A DNA stretch of 64,000 nucleotides from Acetobacter cibinongensis (GTDB lineage: Bacteria > Pseudomonadota > Alphaproteobacteria > Acetobacterales > Acetobacteraceae). Made by a program: the position numbers and the translations under genes. Positions within the stretch are counted from its first letter, which is position 1. Each line of letters starts with the position of its first letter. Under the pieces are notes generated by a model. It was not told the origin of the DNA and made no database searches. It was given only the letters and a program-made list of their open reading frames with translations. Positions 51,340 through 61,508 of this stretch are shown in pieces. The stretch spans positions 1-64,000 of the forward strand of contig NZ_BAMV01000010.1 in assembly GCF_000963925.1 (NCBI RefSeq), in the 5' to 3' direction.

Positions 51340-52485
51340 ATGCGTCTCCGCACGGCGTTACTTGCAACGACACTAATGGCAGCGGCTCCGGCGGCCGCAT
51401 CTGCCACCACGATTACAGGCCCGTACATCGACCTGGGCGGTGGTTATAACCTTGTGCAGAATCAGCACGCACACACTTCCGGCTACGGCGGTGGCGCTGA
51501 TAACGATGCACGCGGCAACAGCTCTTCCCAGTTCCGCCACCATGACGGCTTCACCGGTTTCGGTGCATTCGGCTGGGGCTTCGGTAACGGTCTCCGCGCT
51601 GAAGTTGAAGGGGTGTACAACTACTCCCAGATCAACCACCGCGGTGGTACGTCTATCCCGGGTTCTACCCGTGGTTCCGACCAGTCTTACGGCGGCCTGG
51701 TTAACGTGCTGTACGACATCGACCTGAAGCAGTTCGGTATCGACGCACCTGTTACACCGTTTGTTGGTGTTGGCGCTGGCTACCTGTGGCAGCACTACAA
51801 CCCAACCCAGACCAACTTCAGAAACGGTAACACCAGCCGTCTCGGTGGCACCAATGGTGGCTTCGCCTACCAGGGTATCGTCGGTGCTGCTTACGATGTT
51901 GGCGTACCTGGCCTGCAGGTTACCACGGAATACCGTATGATCGGTCAGCCTGGTTCCTTCACAGACGGTGCATTCACATCCACCGCCAACTACACCACAG
52001 GTCAGCATGGTCGTGGCAACACGAACTTCGACCACCGCTTCAACCACCAGTTCATCCTGGGTCTGCGTTACGCATTCGACACGGCTCCTCCTCCTCCGCC
52101 GCCAGCTCCGGTTGTTGCTGCCCCAGCTCCGCTGCCAGCACGTTCCTACCTGGTGTTCTTCGACTGGGATAAGTCTGTCCTGAGCTCACGCGCTCGCCAG
52201 ATCGTTGCTGAAGCTGCACAGGCTTCCACGCACGTTCAGACGACCCGCATCGAAGTTAACGGTTACACCGATAACTCCGCTGCTCACCCTGGTCCTCGTG
52301 GTGAAAAGTACAACCTGGGTCTTTCCAACCGTCGCGCAGACAGCGTGAAGGCTGAACTGATCCGTGACGGTGTTCCGGCTTCTGCCATCGACATCCACGG
52401 TTACGGTGAAGCTCACCCGCTGGTTCCGACCGGCCCGAACACCCGCGAACCTCAGAACCGTCGCGTGGAAATCATCCTCCACTAA
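51340..52485 (+). CDS. OmpA family outer-membrane protein
   Basis: A 381-residue protein. A signal peptide (about 1-23, ends ASA-TT) is followed by an eight-strand barrel domain (about 26-245) with Gly/Asn-rich strands, then a Pro-rich hinge (six consecutive prolines near 250) and the OmpA peptidoglycan-binding domain (about 268-381) with FFDWDKSVLSSRA, VNGYTDNSA, LSNRRADSVKAEL and EPQNRRVEI. It links the outer membrane to the cell wall. Codon use is much more biased than in neighbours (nearly all GGT/GGC, CGT/CGC, AAC, TAC), a sign of very high expression. GAGGACG precedes the start; a strong terminator follows. Confidence 0.95.
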   Translation: MRLRTALLATTLMAAAPAAASATTITGPYIDLGGGYNLVQNQHAHTSGYGGGADNDARGNSSSQFRHHDGFTGFGAFGWGFGNGLRAEVEGVYNYSQINHRGGTSIPGSTRGSDQSYGGLVNVLYDIDLKQFGIDAPVTPFVGVGAGYLWQHYNPTQTNFRNGNTSRLGGTNGGFAYQGIVGAAYDVGVPGLQVTTEYRMIGQPGSFTDGAFTSTANYTTGQHGRGNTNFDHRFNHQFILGLRYAFDTAPPPPPPAPVVAAPAPLPARSYLVFFDWDKSVLSSRARQIVAEAAQASTHVQTTRIEVNGYTDNSAAHPGPRGEKYNLGLSNRRADSVKAELIRDGVPASAIDIHGYGEAHPLVPTGPNTREPQNRRVEIILH

Positions 52486-52510
52486 TTCGGTCTGATCTTC
52501 GTGATCAAAG

Positions 52511-52540
52511 AAAGGGGGCACCTTCGGGTGTCCCTTTTTT
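52511..52540 (+). terminator. Rho-independent terminator after ompA
   Basis: AAAGGGGGCACC pairs with GGTGTCCCTTT (wobbles included) around a TTCG tetraloop, followed by a T7 run. A UUCG-type loop and long T-run make a strong terminator, as expected behind a highly expressed gene. Confidence 0.92.
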
Positions 52541-52583
52541 TATGTTGAACTCCCACAGTGCTTTCGCGTAGGTCACCTGGACA

Positions 52584-53123
52584 ATGACCACACACTTCCC
52601 GCCCCCATCGGCCGGGCATACTCTGGTTTCCAGACTATGCTCCCCAGCAGTCATGCGCCTTTTCAAATTTGGCGTTGTGGGCGCACTTGGTTTTCTGTGG
52701 GATTCGAGCACTGTCTATGGGCTACGCCCTATTATTGGCCTGACCGCGGCAACGCTTGTTGCGTATTTTGTTGCCGCCACACTGAACTGGCTTCTCAACC
52801 GTCTCTGGACTTTCAAAGGTGCAGGCTCACGCGATCACCCTATTCTGCAGTGGCTCAGGTTCCTGTTAGCCAACAGTTGTGGGTTTTTTCTTAATCGTGG
52901 CACGGTCTATACTCTCTTCTACACAGTACCGCTGTGCCTGGAGCACCCCATTATTGCGCTGGCAGCAGGGGCATTTGCGGGCATGTTTGCCAATTTCAGC
53001 CTCAGCCAGAAACTGGTTTTTCGGGAAAAACCACCACAGTCCACTCTTGAACTGGCAGAATATGCTGTGGAACTTTCTCACCATGAGACATCTCAGCCAG
53101 CCACTACTACAGACGCAAAATAA
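52584..53123 (+). CDS. GtrA family membrane protein
   Basis: A 179-residue protein with four membrane segments, of the GtrA family. Seen: RLFKFGVVGALGFLWDSSTVYGL (about 25-47), FVAATLNWLLNRLWTF (about 62-77) with the conserved Asn-Arg-x-Trp-Thr-Phe, and FANFSLSQKLVF near the end. GtrA-type proteins are thought to flip undecaprenyl-linked sugars for cell-surface glycosylation. The C-terminal 35 residues are hydrophilic and acidic. No glycosyltransferase gene is adjacent. Confidence 0.87.
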   Translation: MTTHFPPPSAGHTLVSRLCSPAVMRLFKFGVVGALGFLWDSSTVYGLRPIIGLTAATLVAYFVAATLNWLLNRLWTFKGAGSRDHPILQWLRFLLANSCGFFLNRGTVYTLFYTVPLCLEHPIIALAAGAFAGMFANFSLSQKLVFREKPPQSTLELAEYAVELSHHETSQPATTTDAK

Positions 53124-53328
53124 CGCATTTCCAAAGCCCCTTCTCCTACCCCCTTCCGATAAAGCGCCGGGTGCGCTACAGCAGGGGTGGGTAAAGGAAG
53201 CTTCCCGGCTTTCCACCTGGCCGTGAGGAGTCTTTCCTGAAAACAGGATGCCAACGGAAAAGTCCGTCTGTCATGCTCTTGGGAAAAATCACGCGCCCAA
53301 CCAGTTTCAGGACCGTCTGCCTCACGCC

Positions 53329-55968
53329 ATGCTGACCACAAACGATATCCGTACCACCTTTCTGGAGTACTTCGCCGGGAAAGAGCACCAGATTGTGCCT
53401 TCTTCTTCTCTGGTGCCACGCAACGACCCTACCCTGCTGTTTACAAACGCAGGCATGGTGCAGTTCAAAAACGTGTTTACCGGCCAGGAAACCCGGCCCT
53501 ACTCCCGCGCCACAACAGCGCAAAAGGTTGTGCGTGCCGGTGGTAAGCATAACGACCTGGATAACGTAGGCTATACGGCCCGCCATCACACCTTCTTTGA
53601 AATGATGGGCAACTTCTCGTTTGGAGACTACTTCAAACCAGAAGCCATTGAGCTAGCCTGGAACCTTGTGACCAAAAACTTTGGTCTTCCAAAAGACAAG
53701 CTGCTTGTTACCGTCTATTCAGAAGACGAAGAAGCTGCGGGCCTGTGGCGTAGCATTGCCGGACTGGATGACAGCCGGATTATCCGAATCCCCACCAGTG
53801 ACAACTTCTGGCGCATGGGTGACACCGGCCCCTGCGGCCCTTGCTCTGAAATTTTTTATGATCACGGCCCGGATGTATTCGGTGGCCCTCCCGGCTCTCC
53901 GGATGAAGACGGCGACCGTTTTGTCGAAATCTGGAACCTGGTCTTCATGCAGTTTTTTGAAGACCCACCGGGCACACGCTCGCCGCTTCCCCGCCCATCA
54001 ATTGATACCGGGCTCGGTTTGGAACGCTTTGCGGCTATTCTGCAAGGCAAGCGTGACAACTATGACACAGATACGTTTCAGGCCCTGATTCAGGCTTCAG
54101 CGGACGTTACACATCAGGCAACGGACGGAGCATTCAAGTCCAGCCACCGTGTTGTTGCTGACCATTTGCGCTCAACCGCGTTCCTGATTGCGGACGGCGT
54201 TCTGCCTTCAAAAGATGGCCGTGGTTATGTTCTGCGCCGCATTATGCGCCGCGCCATGCGCCACCTGCACATGATGGGCACCCACGACCCGGTTTTCTAC
54301 AAGCTGCTTCCAGCCCTCATTCAGCAGATGGGTCAGGCATACCCGGAACTGGTACAGAGCGAAGCTCTCATTCGTGAAACCATGCGCGGTGAGGAAGAAC
54401 GCTTCAAGGCCATGCTGGACCGCGGCCTCGGGCTGCTGGCTGAAGAAACGGACAAACTCTCCGCAGGTGCCGCACTCCCCGGTGACGTTGCGTTCCGTCT
54501 TTACGACACTTTTGGCTTCCCGCTTGATCTGACGCAGGACGCCCTGCGCGGCAGTGGTCATACAGTGGATGTGGATGGCTTTGACGCCGCCATGACCGTA
54601 CAGCGCGAGCGCGCCCGTGCGTCCTGGGTTGGGTCAGGCGATACAGCGCTGGAAACAGTGTGGTTTGAAGGCCGTGATAAATTCGGTGCGTCAGAGTTTC
54701 TTGGTTACTCCACTGAACAGGCGGATGGTGAAGTTCAGGCTGTTGTGGTTGGCAATGGCTTCGTCCAAGAGGCCCCTGTGGGCACTCAAGTGGCGGTTCT
54801 GCTCAACCAGACCCCATTTTACGGAGAAAGCGGTGGGCAGGCCGGTGATACTGGCACCCTGACCGCCAAAGGCCTGCATGTTGCGATCACGGATACCCAG
54901 AAAAAAGCTGGGGACCTGATTGTTCATTACGGCACCGTGACCGAGGGTACACTCCGCCCTGGCATCGCTGTGACGGCAACTGTGGCACATGACCGCCGCT
55001 CCGCCATACGGGCTCACCATTCCGCCACTCACCTGCTGCATGAAGCGCTGCGCCGCAAACTGGGTGAACATGTTGCCCAGAAAGGCAGCCTGAATACGCC
55101 AGACCGCCTGCGGTTTGACGTCAGCCAGCCACGCCCCATCACGCAGGAAGAACTTGCAGAGGTTGAAGCTGAGGTTAATCGCCTTATCAGAGAGAACTCT
55201 CAGGTCGTCACCCGCTCCATGACACCAGAAGAAGCTGTGGCCGAAGGTGCCATGGCTCTGTTTGGTGAGAAGTATGGTGATGAAGTGCGCGTTGTTTCCA
55301 TGGGCGGGGCCGATGGCAACAAGAGTGCATGGTCCATCGAACTGTGCGGCGGTACCCACGTCAAGCGTACCGGCGATATAGGGCTGTTCCGCATTACGTC
55401 AGAAAATGGCGTTTCAGCGGGTGTCCGCCGTATTGAGGCCGTTGCTGGTAAAGCAGCTGAAGCCCTCTCCATTGCCAATGAACAACGCCTGAACCAGATG
55501 GCGGCCCAGCTCAAGGTCAGCGTTGCGGATGCACCGGAACGTCTGGCTTTGCTGCTGGAAGAGCGCCGCACCATGGAACGCCAGATTTCTGCCCTGCAAC
55601 GGCAATTGGCCGCAGGGAATGTGGCCTCTGCCGGGGTAGAAGACGTAGGGGGGCTGAGACTGGCCACCCGTAATCTGGGAGATACGGCACCGCGTGAACT
55701 CAAGGGGCTGGCAGAAACCATCCTCAAGCAGGGCAATGCGGATGTTGTCGTCCTGATTTCAACGGCCGGTGATAAAGGCAGCGTTGTGGCTGCCGTTGTG
55801 GCGGACAAGGTTGAAAGCGTAGATGCAGTGGCACTTGTGCGCGCAGCAAGCGTTGCCATGGGGGGCAAGGGCGGCGGTGGCCGCCGTGACATGGCGCAGG
55901 CCGGTGGCCCGGATGCCGGTGCTGTGGATGCTGCCTTTGCTGCTGTCCGCGCGGCCCTGACGGCCTGA
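53329..55968 (+). CDS. alaS: Alanyl-tRNA synthetase
   Basis: A 879-residue AlaRS of normal length. The start [15 protein letters not shown] is the conserved family N-terminus; an in-frame ATG 27 codons upstream is rejected. Class II motifs: [17 protein letters not shown] (about 31-47), [20 protein letters not shown] (motif 2) and [12 protein letters not shown] (motif 3, about 226-237). The editing domain has [13 protein letters not shown] (about 563-575) and the zinc-binding [13 protein letters not shown] (about 671-683). The C-terminal domain contains a Gly-rich stretch [16 protein letters not shown] used in tRNA binding. Followed by a strong hairpin. Confidence 0.98.
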   Translation: MLTTNDIRTTFLEYFAGKEHQIVPSSSLVPRNDPTLLFTNAGMVQFKNVFTGQETRPYSRATTAQKVVRAGGKHNDLDNVGYTARHHTFFEMMGNFSFGDYFKPEAIELAWNLVTKNFGLPKDKLLVTVYSEDEEAAGLWRSIAGLDDSRIIRIPTSDNFWRMGDTGPCGPCSEIFYDHGPDVFGGPPGSPDEDGDRFVEIWNLVFMQFFEDPPGTRSPLPRPSIDTGLGLERFAAILQGKRDNYDTDTFQALIQASADVTHQATDGAFKSSHRVVADHLRSTAFLIADGVLPSKDGRGYVLRRIMRRAMRHLHMMGTHDPVFYKLLPALIQQMGQAYPELVQSEALIRETMRGEEERFKAMLDRGLGLLAEETDKLSAGAALPGDVAFRLYDTFGFPLDLTQDALRGSGHTVDVDGFDAAMTVQRERARASWVGSGDTALETVWFEGRDKFGASEFLGYSTEQADGEVQAVVVGNGFVQEAPVGTQVAVLLNQTPFYGESGGQAGDTGTLTAKGLHVAITDTQKKAGDLIVHYGTVTEGTLRPGIAVTATVAHDRRSAIRAHHSATHLLHEALRRKLGEHVAQKGSLNTPDRLRFDVSQPRPITQEELAEVEAEVNRLIRENSQVVTRSMTPEEAVAEGAMALFGEKYGDEVRVVSMGGADGNKSAWSIELCGGTHVKRTGDIGLFRITSENGVSAGVRRIEAVAGKAAEALSIANEQRLNQMAAQLKVSVADAPERLALLLEERRTMERQISALQRQLAAGNVASAGVEDVGGLRLATRNLGDTAPRELKGLAETILKQGNADVVVLISTAGDKGSVVAAVVADKVESVDAVALVRAASVAMGGKGGGGRRDMAQAGGPDAGAVDAAFAAVRAALTA

Positions 55969-55980
55969 GCTCTGGCCTAA

Positions 55981-56011
55981 ACAGAGGGGGCACGTCCTGC
56001 GGCCCCTCTGT
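55981..56011 (+). terminator. Terminator hairpin after alaS
   Basis: ACAGAGGGG (55981-55989) pairs with CCCCTCTGT (56003-56011). Only a weak T-rich stretch follows, so read-through into psd is possible. Confidence 0.65.
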
Positions 56012-56052
56012 TCTGCTGTCTCTGCCCCGCCTTTTATGTTAGGATTGAGCCT

Positions 56053-56742
56053 ATGTCTCTTCTCGGATCTCTGAAAATGGTGATGGCGCCTCCGCACCCG
56101 GAAGCCAAACCCTTTCTCCTCGCCTCTGGCGCAGCTACTCTTGCTACACGCTATCTTGGCAAAAAACTGTCTTGCCCCAAGCTCAAACTGCTTGGCACGG
56201 CCAGCGGCCTGTTTTTTGGGTTCTGCCTGTATTTTTTCCGTGACCCGGAACGCAAGACACCTGCCCGCAACGATGTTGCCGTGGCTCCCGCTGATGGGCG
56301 TATTGTCTCTATTGAGAAAATTGCACCCCCGGCAGAACTGGGCATGGGTACTGCTCCTGTCTGGCGTATTGCAACGTTCCTGTCTGTGCTGGATGTTCAC
56401 GTAAACCGTATGCCCGCAGCAGGTACAGTAACCCGCATTGCCTACCATCCTGGCCTGTTCCTGAATGCCAGCCTGGACAAGGCGTCTGAACAGAACGAGC
56501 GCAACGCACTCAGCCTGACCCTGCCAGATGGCCGCATGATGGCTGTGGTACAGATTGCAGGCCTTATTGCCCGCCGCATTGTGTGCAGCGTGACAGAAGG
56601 TATGCAGGTGGAAGCTGGTGAACGTTTTGGCCTGATCCGCTTTGGCTCCCGGACCGACCTGTACCTGCCGCCAGGCGTTGAGCCTCTGGTTGCCGTCGGC
56701 CAGACCATGATTGGTGGCGAAACCGTAATGGCGCGCCTCTAA
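56053..56742 (+). CDS. psd: Phosphatidylserine decarboxylase proenzyme
   Basis: A 229-residue short-form (archaeal/alphaproteobacterial type) PS decarboxylase. It converts phosphatidylserine to phosphatidylethanolamine in the inner membrane. Landmarks: an N-terminal membrane segment, [10 protein letters not shown] (about 62-71), APADGRIV (about 79-86), [13 protein letters not shown] (about 110-122) and the self-cleavage site GS within [12 protein letters not shown] (Ser at about 197), which yields the pyruvoyl cofactor. It directly precedes pssA, the enzyme making its substrate, with 11 bases between. Confidence 0.96.
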   Translation: MSLLGSLKMVMAPPHPEAKPFLLASGAATLATRYLGKKLSCPKLKLLGTASGLFFGFCLYFFRDPERKTPARNDVAVAPADGRIVSIEKIAPPAELGMGTAPVWRIATFLSVLDVHVNRMPAAGTVTRIAYHPGLFLNASLDKASEQNERNALSLTLPDGRMMAVVQIAGLIARRIVCSVTEGMQVEAGERFGLIRFGSRTDLYLPPGVEPLVAVGQTMIGGETVMARL

Positions 56743-56753
56743 TCCCTGTGGTC

Positions 56754-57722
56754 ATGCAGCAGCCCCCTCCCTCCATACCCACGTCTTCTTCGGTCGGTTC
56801 TGAGGCAGGACTGTCCGTGCCAGACCAGCACCTTGCTCAAACCCGTGCTCCACAAGGTGCGGGTGGTTATGCAGCCGCGGGTAAAGGGCAACGCCGCAGG
56901 CGGTTAAGGCGGCGGGTACGCACAAAAATCAAGGGCACGTCGTTCAACAGGCTCATTCCCAACATTTTAACAATGTTGGGACTGTGCGCCGGGTTAACGG
57001 GCATGCGCTTTGCCGTAGACGGGCGTTTTCAGGCTGCTGCCATTGCCTTGGTTATTGCCGCCTGCATTGACGGGCTGGATGGGCGCATTGCCCGGCTGCT
57101 GCGTGGGTCCACCCGGTTTGGGGCTGAGTTTGACAGCTTGTCGGACTTTGTCTGCTTTGGTGTTGCGCCGTCTTTCATGCTGTATTTCTGGGCTTTGCGG
57201 GAGGGCGGTCGATATGCTTTTCTGCCATGCCTTATTTTTACAGTCTGTATGGCTCTGCGCCTTGCACGCTTCAACGCCATGCTGGATGGGGAAGAAGACA
57301 AACCCAAATACGCCAGTAACTTCTTCACAGGGGTGCCTGCGCCTGCCGGGGCTGGCTTGGCCCTCTTCCCGCTCTTTTTAGGGCTGGAAGCTGAAAAGCT
57401 GAATATAGACTGGCTTTATCATCTCACGCGCCTTCCCTACATGCCCAGCTTTACCCTGATCAGCACAGCTCTGCTGCTGGTCTCTACGCTGCCTGTCTGG
57501 TCATTTAAAAACTTCAAGGTTCCGGCAAAATATGTTCTGCCGGTTATGCTGAGCACCGGTATTTATACCGTTATTCTGGTGGCTGACCCGTGGGCGGCAC
57601 TGGCTGCTGCCGGTGTTATTTACATGCTGCTGCTGCCCCTCAGCCGCCTGAGCTTCAGCCGCCTAAAAAAAGCCGCTGAAGACCTTCAGGAAGATGTAGA
57701 AGACGAAGACGCGCCAGCATAA
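56754..57722 (+). CDS. pssA: CDP-diacylglycerol--serine O-phosphatidyltransferase
   Basis: A 322-residue membrane enzyme with about eight hydrophobic segments after a basic N-terminal region (RRRRLRRRVRTKIKG, about 47-61). The CDP-alcohol phosphotransferase signature reads DGLDGRIARLLRGSTRFGAEF then DSLSD (about 102-127), with all conserved Asp, Gly and Arg in place. It makes phosphatidylserine, the substrate of the upstream psd. ATG at 56754 is preferred; a GTG two codons earlier is also possible. Its 3' end overlaps the convergent hyfI-like gene by 37 bases. Confidence 0.95.
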   Translation: MQQPPPSIPTSSSVGSEAGLSVPDQHLAQTRAPQGAGGYAAAGKGQRRRRLRRRVRTKIKGTSFNRLIPNILTMLGLCAGLTGMRFAVDGRFQAAAIALVIAACIDGLDGRIARLLRGSTRFGAEFDSLSDFVCFGVAPSFMLYFWALREGGRYAFLPCLIFTVCMALRLARFNAMLDGEEDKPKYASNFFTGVPAPAGAGLALFPLFLGLEAEKLNIDWLYHLTRLPYMPSFTLISTALLLVSTLPVWSFKNFKVPAKYVLPVMLSTGIYTVILVADPWAALAAAGVIYMLLLPLSRLSFSRLKKAAEDLQEDVEDEDAPA

Positions 57723-58195
57723 GCAGCCGCTGGCGCACGCTGCCCGAACAAGGAACATAACCCGTCCAGCACCTCCTGCGGTGTAGGCGGGCACCCCTTG
57801 ATACGCAGATTAATATGAACCTTACGGTTCAGCCCCCCCATAATGGTATAATTTTCCGGGAACAGGCCGCCATCTATGGCGCAGTTTCCAACACAGATTA
57901 CACCTTTGGGCGTAGGCATGGCCTTCCATGCGGCTTCCAGTACCGGGGCCATGGCATACGTGAGTGCGCCGGTAATCAGCAGGACATCAGCGCCCTGCGG
58001 CGTAGAGGCAAAACCAAACCCCGCACCCTGCATGTCGTAACCACCCGCAGCCAGAGCTTCCAGCTCCATCCCGCAGCCGCCACAACCGCCTGTATCCACG
58101 TGAAACAAGAGAAGCGGCCAGCGCGGGCCAACGGGCTTTAACCGCGCGCTACCCTGCCGGAAGCTGGCGTCAAATACGGCCCGGATAAGCCCCAT
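57686..58195 (-). CDS. HyfI/NuoB-like small subunit with intact [4Fe-4S] ligands
   Basis: A 169-residue protein of the NuoB / group 4 hydrogenase small-subunit family. It keeps the four cysteines expected for the proximal [4Fe-4S] cluster: C38 and C41 in GGCGGCGMELEAL, C105 in GNCAIDGG and C135 in GCPP. DVLLITGALT and VGNCAIDGGLF closely follow the HyfI/HycG pattern. A Ser-rich tail ends the protein. It is the last gene of the six-gene hyf-like operon, 30 bases behind the large subunit. Electron transfer to or from a quinone or unknown site on the large subunit is inferred. Confidence 0.88.
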   Translation of the reverse strand: MGLIRAVFDASFRQGSARLKPVGPRWPLLLFHVDTGGCGGCGMELEALAAGGYDMQGAGFGFASTPQGADVLLITGALTYAMAPVLEAAWKAMPTPKGVICVGNCAIDGGLFPENYTIMGGLNRKVHINLRIKGCPPTPQEVLDGLCSLFGQRAPAAAYAGASSSSTSS

Positions 58196-58225
58196 AATTA
58201 CTGCCTTCTCTTCTTTACTGTCTGC

Positions 58226-59725
58226 TTAGCCATCCAGCGCGGATGCTGTCACACCCAACGATGCCCGGATAAGGCCAAGGTCCGCCACATTTTGCCCTGG
58301 CAGAACGGCTTCCAGCGCCAACAGGGATGAGTATGCCGGGTCACGAACAAAAGCGTGTTCAACCCGACCATCCTTTAACCTGACCCAATAGAGAACAGCG
58401 CCCCACGGCCCTTCAGCCATGCCAATGCCTTCTCCATCCTCATAATACAAGTCTATGCGCCCACCTGCTGACAAGCCTAGCTTTGGCCCTGCCGTATTCA
58501 GCATACGCAGGCTCTCACCCACTTCTTCCAGCAGTATGATCGCACGGTCTTCCACCGCCCCGTCATGCCGCCCGGATGTAAAACGCCACAGGCCGTCATA
58601 AGCCCGCATGTCACGGCGATAATCGCAATCGCCGCCGCCAGCACGGGCTACCGGGCCATCCAGCCCCACTTGCTCCAGTAGGGCGCTATCCACAACACCT
58701 AGCCCGACAAGGCGGCTTGAAAGCCCCGGGTAGCTTTGCCATAGCGTGACCAAATCAGGGTAAATCTCCTCTCCCAATTCAGCCAGCTTGCTGCATAATT
58801 CACCCATAGCTGCGGCTGTACGCAGGTTCACACCACCCGGTACGCAATGGTCCATCATCAAACGCGAGCCAATAATGGGCGCGGCTTCTGTCAGCAGCTT
58901 TTCCCGGAACCACATGCACCGTGATGCCACCAGCACGGCTCCGGCCTGCCGGGCAATACCAGCGAGTGTGAACAGATGTGTGCTAACACGTTCAAGCTCC
59001 AGCACAACAACCCGCAGAAGGCTGACCTCTGGCCCCATGCTCTCGCCACACGCGGCCTCAACAGCCTGACAAAAGGCAGCCTGATGCGCTGCACACGCCC
59101 CGGCCACATAACGGCCAGTCAGACGGTTGGCATCCTCCACGCGGCATGTCTTTAAACGCTGAGCCATGCCTCTATGCGCGTATCCCGTTACGGTTTCAGC
59201 GTAACGAATGACGTCACCATCCAAAGCCAGCGCAATATGTAGGGGAGACTCACGCCCACCTGATGCTGGTCCACTCCCCGCCGTTACACCCCCTGCTGCC
59301 TGCATGGCCTCAGACGGCTGAAATGTCAGCATGGTCTTGTTACTACCGGCCCCACCGGGTGCTGCTGCCAGCGGCATTGTCTCTGCCCAGACATCATGAT
59401 CCACCAAGGGCCGGACATCCGTTGCCCACATGGCTTCTGCACCATACAGGTCAAAAATCATGCGTTCATACAGGCTGGAAACAGCACGCGCGGGAGAAAG
59501 TGCCGGGTAACGCCCCCCTTCCAGCATGAGAGAGGCTGCCAGAGGCTGGGTCCCATGCGGCATGAAGAGGGCATGCACCGCCACACCATCACACCACAGC
59601 CCGACAAATGGCAGGCTGTCATGCTTCAGACCCTCTACAAGGTCACGCCATGCCATTTCGTCCAGTTGAAAGCGCCATGGTGTTTCTGTGGGCTGACCGG
59701 CGTGAATATGCGCGACAACGTCCAT
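58226..59725 (-). CDS. HyfG/NuoCD-like large subunit lacking the NiFe cysteines
   Basis: A 499-residue protein. Residues about 1-120 match the NuoC-like N-terminal part of HyfG (ERMIFDLYGAEAMWATDVRPLVDHDVW at 87-113), residues about 165-499 the NuoD/hydrogenase large subunit (GYAHRGMAQRL at 181-191). Where NiFe enzymes have R-x-C-G-x-C-x3-H, this has RYVAGACAAH (205-214): Arg and His are in place but both metal cysteines are replaced. The C-terminal DPCxxC is also absent; the end reads like NuoD (ADLGLIRASLG). It therefore cannot carry a NiFe site. The ATG at 59725 overlaps the upstream stop by one base. Confidence 0.88.
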   Translation of the reverse strand: MDVVAHIHAGQPTETPWRFQLDEMAWRDLVEGLKHDSLPFVGLWCDGVAVHALFMPHGTQPLAASLMLEGGRYPALSPARAVSSLYERMIFDLYGAEAMWATDVRPLVDHDVWAETMPLAAAPGGAGSNKTMLTFQPSEAMQAAGGVTAGSGPASGGRESPLHIALALDGDVIRYAETVTGYAHRGMAQRLKTCRVEDANRLTGRYVAGACAAHQAAFCQAVEAACGESMGPEVSLLRVVVLELERVSTHLFTLAGIARQAGAVLVASRCMWFREKLLTEAAPIIGSRLMMDHCVPGGVNLRTAAAMGELCSKLAELGEEIYPDLVTLWQSYPGLSSRLVGLGVVDSALLEQVGLDGPVARAGGGDCDYRRDMRAYDGLWRFTSGRHDGAVEDRAIILLEEVGESLRMLNTAGPKLGLSAGGRIDLYYEDGEGIGMAEGPWGAVLYWVRLKDGRVEHAFVRDPAYSSLLALEAVLPGQNVADLGLIRASLGVTASALDG

Positions 59726-60846
59726 CAGAATGCCCCTAGCATCATGGCAAGAGGCACCAGAAACCCAGTAACAACCAGCACCACGCACGCCACGCGGCCC
59801 GCCGCATCCTGCGGCCACACCGCATGCCCTTCACCCTGTACGGGCACCGCCCGCACAACAGCGCATAAAATACCGGCCAGTGTCAGAACTGTAAAAACCC
59901 ACGACCAGTCGCTCATCATGGACAGTAAAAGCAGACACCCGACAAACGGTGCGCCGGGTGGAAAACACGCCAGTGTTCGCGCAGCCCAAGAGCGCTCAGA
60001 GCGGCTCCCGCCTGCCAGGCACCACCCGCACAAAAACAGAAGAGCGGCGACATCTGCCTTCGTGCCCACAGCAATAAGCGCCAGTGCGGAAGGAAAGGTC
60101 CGGAACATACGCAGCCCATCATGCGACCTGCCAGCACACGCCGTTAGCCAGACAGAGGCAAGCCCTGCAGCAATCAGGGCCGTATCAAACGCGTCCCCAC
60201 CATGCGGCCTGAGCCGCATGGACAGAAGAATCGCTGCCCCGGCAAAAGGCAGGAACAACAATGTGTCGTTCTCCTCACGCCAGGGTTGACCAAACGGTGT
60301 GAGACCAGCCAGCATCACAATACCGCACGCCAGCAAAAGACCGGACGCGGCCTGCCCCGCAGGCAGCAGCAAACCGGCCAGCACCAGAAACATGCCCACA
60401 GACCCTGTGCGCAGCAACGCCCAGCCCGCCATAGCCTGCCCGGCAGGGCGGCTGACAACAAACACACCATACGCCAGAGAGGCCTCAAGAATCCCCAAGC
60501 CCACGATAGGGTCCGGCGTTACACAGGCCAGACCGGCCAAGGCGGTGGAAATATGAGGCAACCCACGCAGAAAACGGTTTGGGATGGTATTGGCCTCAAG
60601 CACCGTCAGCAGCAAACCAAAGGCGAGCATGACGCGCCCGGCACGTTGCACGGGGTCATCATCCCATCCGGTAGCGGCGGCTCCCGTTGCCGGAAACAGG
60701 AAAACAGCAGCAGCCAGCACGCACCCTCCGCCAGCCATCCACACAGCGACCTCCCTGCTCCGGGGAGTATTCAGGCTCATCACCACGGCAGCGCCGAGCA
60801 AGGGCCATGCAAAAGCCAATGCGGCCAGAAAAACAGGAAATGTCAT
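59725..60846 (-). CDS. HyfF-like antiporter subunit, shortened
   Basis: A 373-residue membrane protein with about 11 hydrophobic segments, in the position of HyfF (NuoN/M-like, about 525 residues in E. coli). AGLTPFGQPWREEN (about 187-200) lines up with the family's lysine and His-x-Trp-Leu-Pro-x-Ala-His channel segment but keeps only scattered positions, and FPPGAPFVGCLLL (about 307-319) matches the later P-P-x-G-x-F segment. The strongly conserved channel Lys and His residues are not recognisable. Start overlaps the hyfE-like stop by four bases. Confidence 0.7.
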   Translation of the reverse strand: MTFPVFLAALAFAWPLLGAAVVMSLNTPRSREVAVWMAGGGCVLAAAVFLFPATGAAATGWDDDPVQRAGRVMLAFGLLLTVLEANTIPNRFLRGLPHISTALAGLACVTPDPIVGLGILEASLAYGVFVVSRPAGQAMAGWALLRTGSVGMFLVLAGLLLPAGQAASGLLLACGIVMLAGLTPFGQPWREENDTLLFLPFAGAAILLSMRLRPHGGDAFDTALIAAGLASVWLTACAGRSHDGLRMFRTFPSALALIAVGTKADVAALLFLCGWCLAGGSRSERSWAARTLACFPPGAPFVGCLLLLSMMSDWSWVFTVLTLAGILCAVVRAVPVQGEGHAVWPQDAAGRVACVVLVVTGFLVPLAMMLGAF

Positions 60847-61508
60847 GGTGTATCGGCCCCATCATAACGAGGCGGCTTGGGCACATAATCAGGATGGGGC
60901 GCAGCATCGGCAGCCCCAAGAGCGCTCCCCGGCTCCTTTTTACCTTTTTTGCGTTTGGATCCCTGACGACGACCGGAAGCCCTGACCACAGCCAGACGAG
61001 GCAGAACACGATGAACGCACATACCGCCCAATACGGCAATCAGCACCCCTGCCAGAACGGTAACGCCCACAACCATAAGGTGTTTTTGTATGATGCCGGA
61101 TAACAGCACGCCTTCAACACATGTCAGCAAACCGGCCCACTGCCAGACCATAGCCTGCCGACACGTTACAGCAACCAGACCAGCAAGAACGATGCAAAGG
61201 CCGGATGGAAACGCCATCACGCCGGGGCGTGACCCTGCCAGCATCAACACAACCATAAGGCCAAGAGCCAGAAATGGTACGGCTGGGCCGCTCCGCTCTG
61301 GTAGGTTATCCTGCTGATAATAGCTGAGAAACCAGACCGGACCGATGGCAAAAAGCAGGGCAAATGCTGCCCCCGCCTGATGCAGGGGGTCCGTGCCATC
61401 CACAAGCATTGCTATTGCGCTAACAACGCCTAACGCTGACAAAAACCCTATGCCACGCGCTACAACACACAGTGCCAAAAGGGGCGCTAATATCGCGGCT
61501 AGTGTCAT
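60843..61508 (-). CDS. HyfE-like membrane subunit
   Basis: A 221-residue protein with about six membrane segments followed by a basic, hydrophilic tail (from about 178: GRRQGSKRKKGKKE, then a Pro-rich end). Size and position fit HyfE, the NuoK-related subunit of hydrogenase-4. WQWAGLLTCVEGVLLSGI (about 123-140) resembles the NuoK/HyfE segment that carries a conserved membrane Glu, and that Glu is kept here. Overlaps its neighbours by four bases on both sides (ATGA). Confidence 0.7.
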   Translation of the reverse strand: MTLAAILAPLLALCVVARGIGFLSALGVVSAIAMLVDGTDPLHQAGAAFALLFAIGPVWFLSYYQQDNLPERSGPAVPFLALGLMVVLMLAGSRPGVMAFPSGLCIVLAGLVAVTCRQAMVWQWAGLLTCVEGVLLSGIIQKHLMVVGVTVLAGVLIAVLGGMCVHRVLPRLAVVRASGRRQGSKRKKGKKEPGSALGAADAAPHPDYVPKPPRYDGADTP

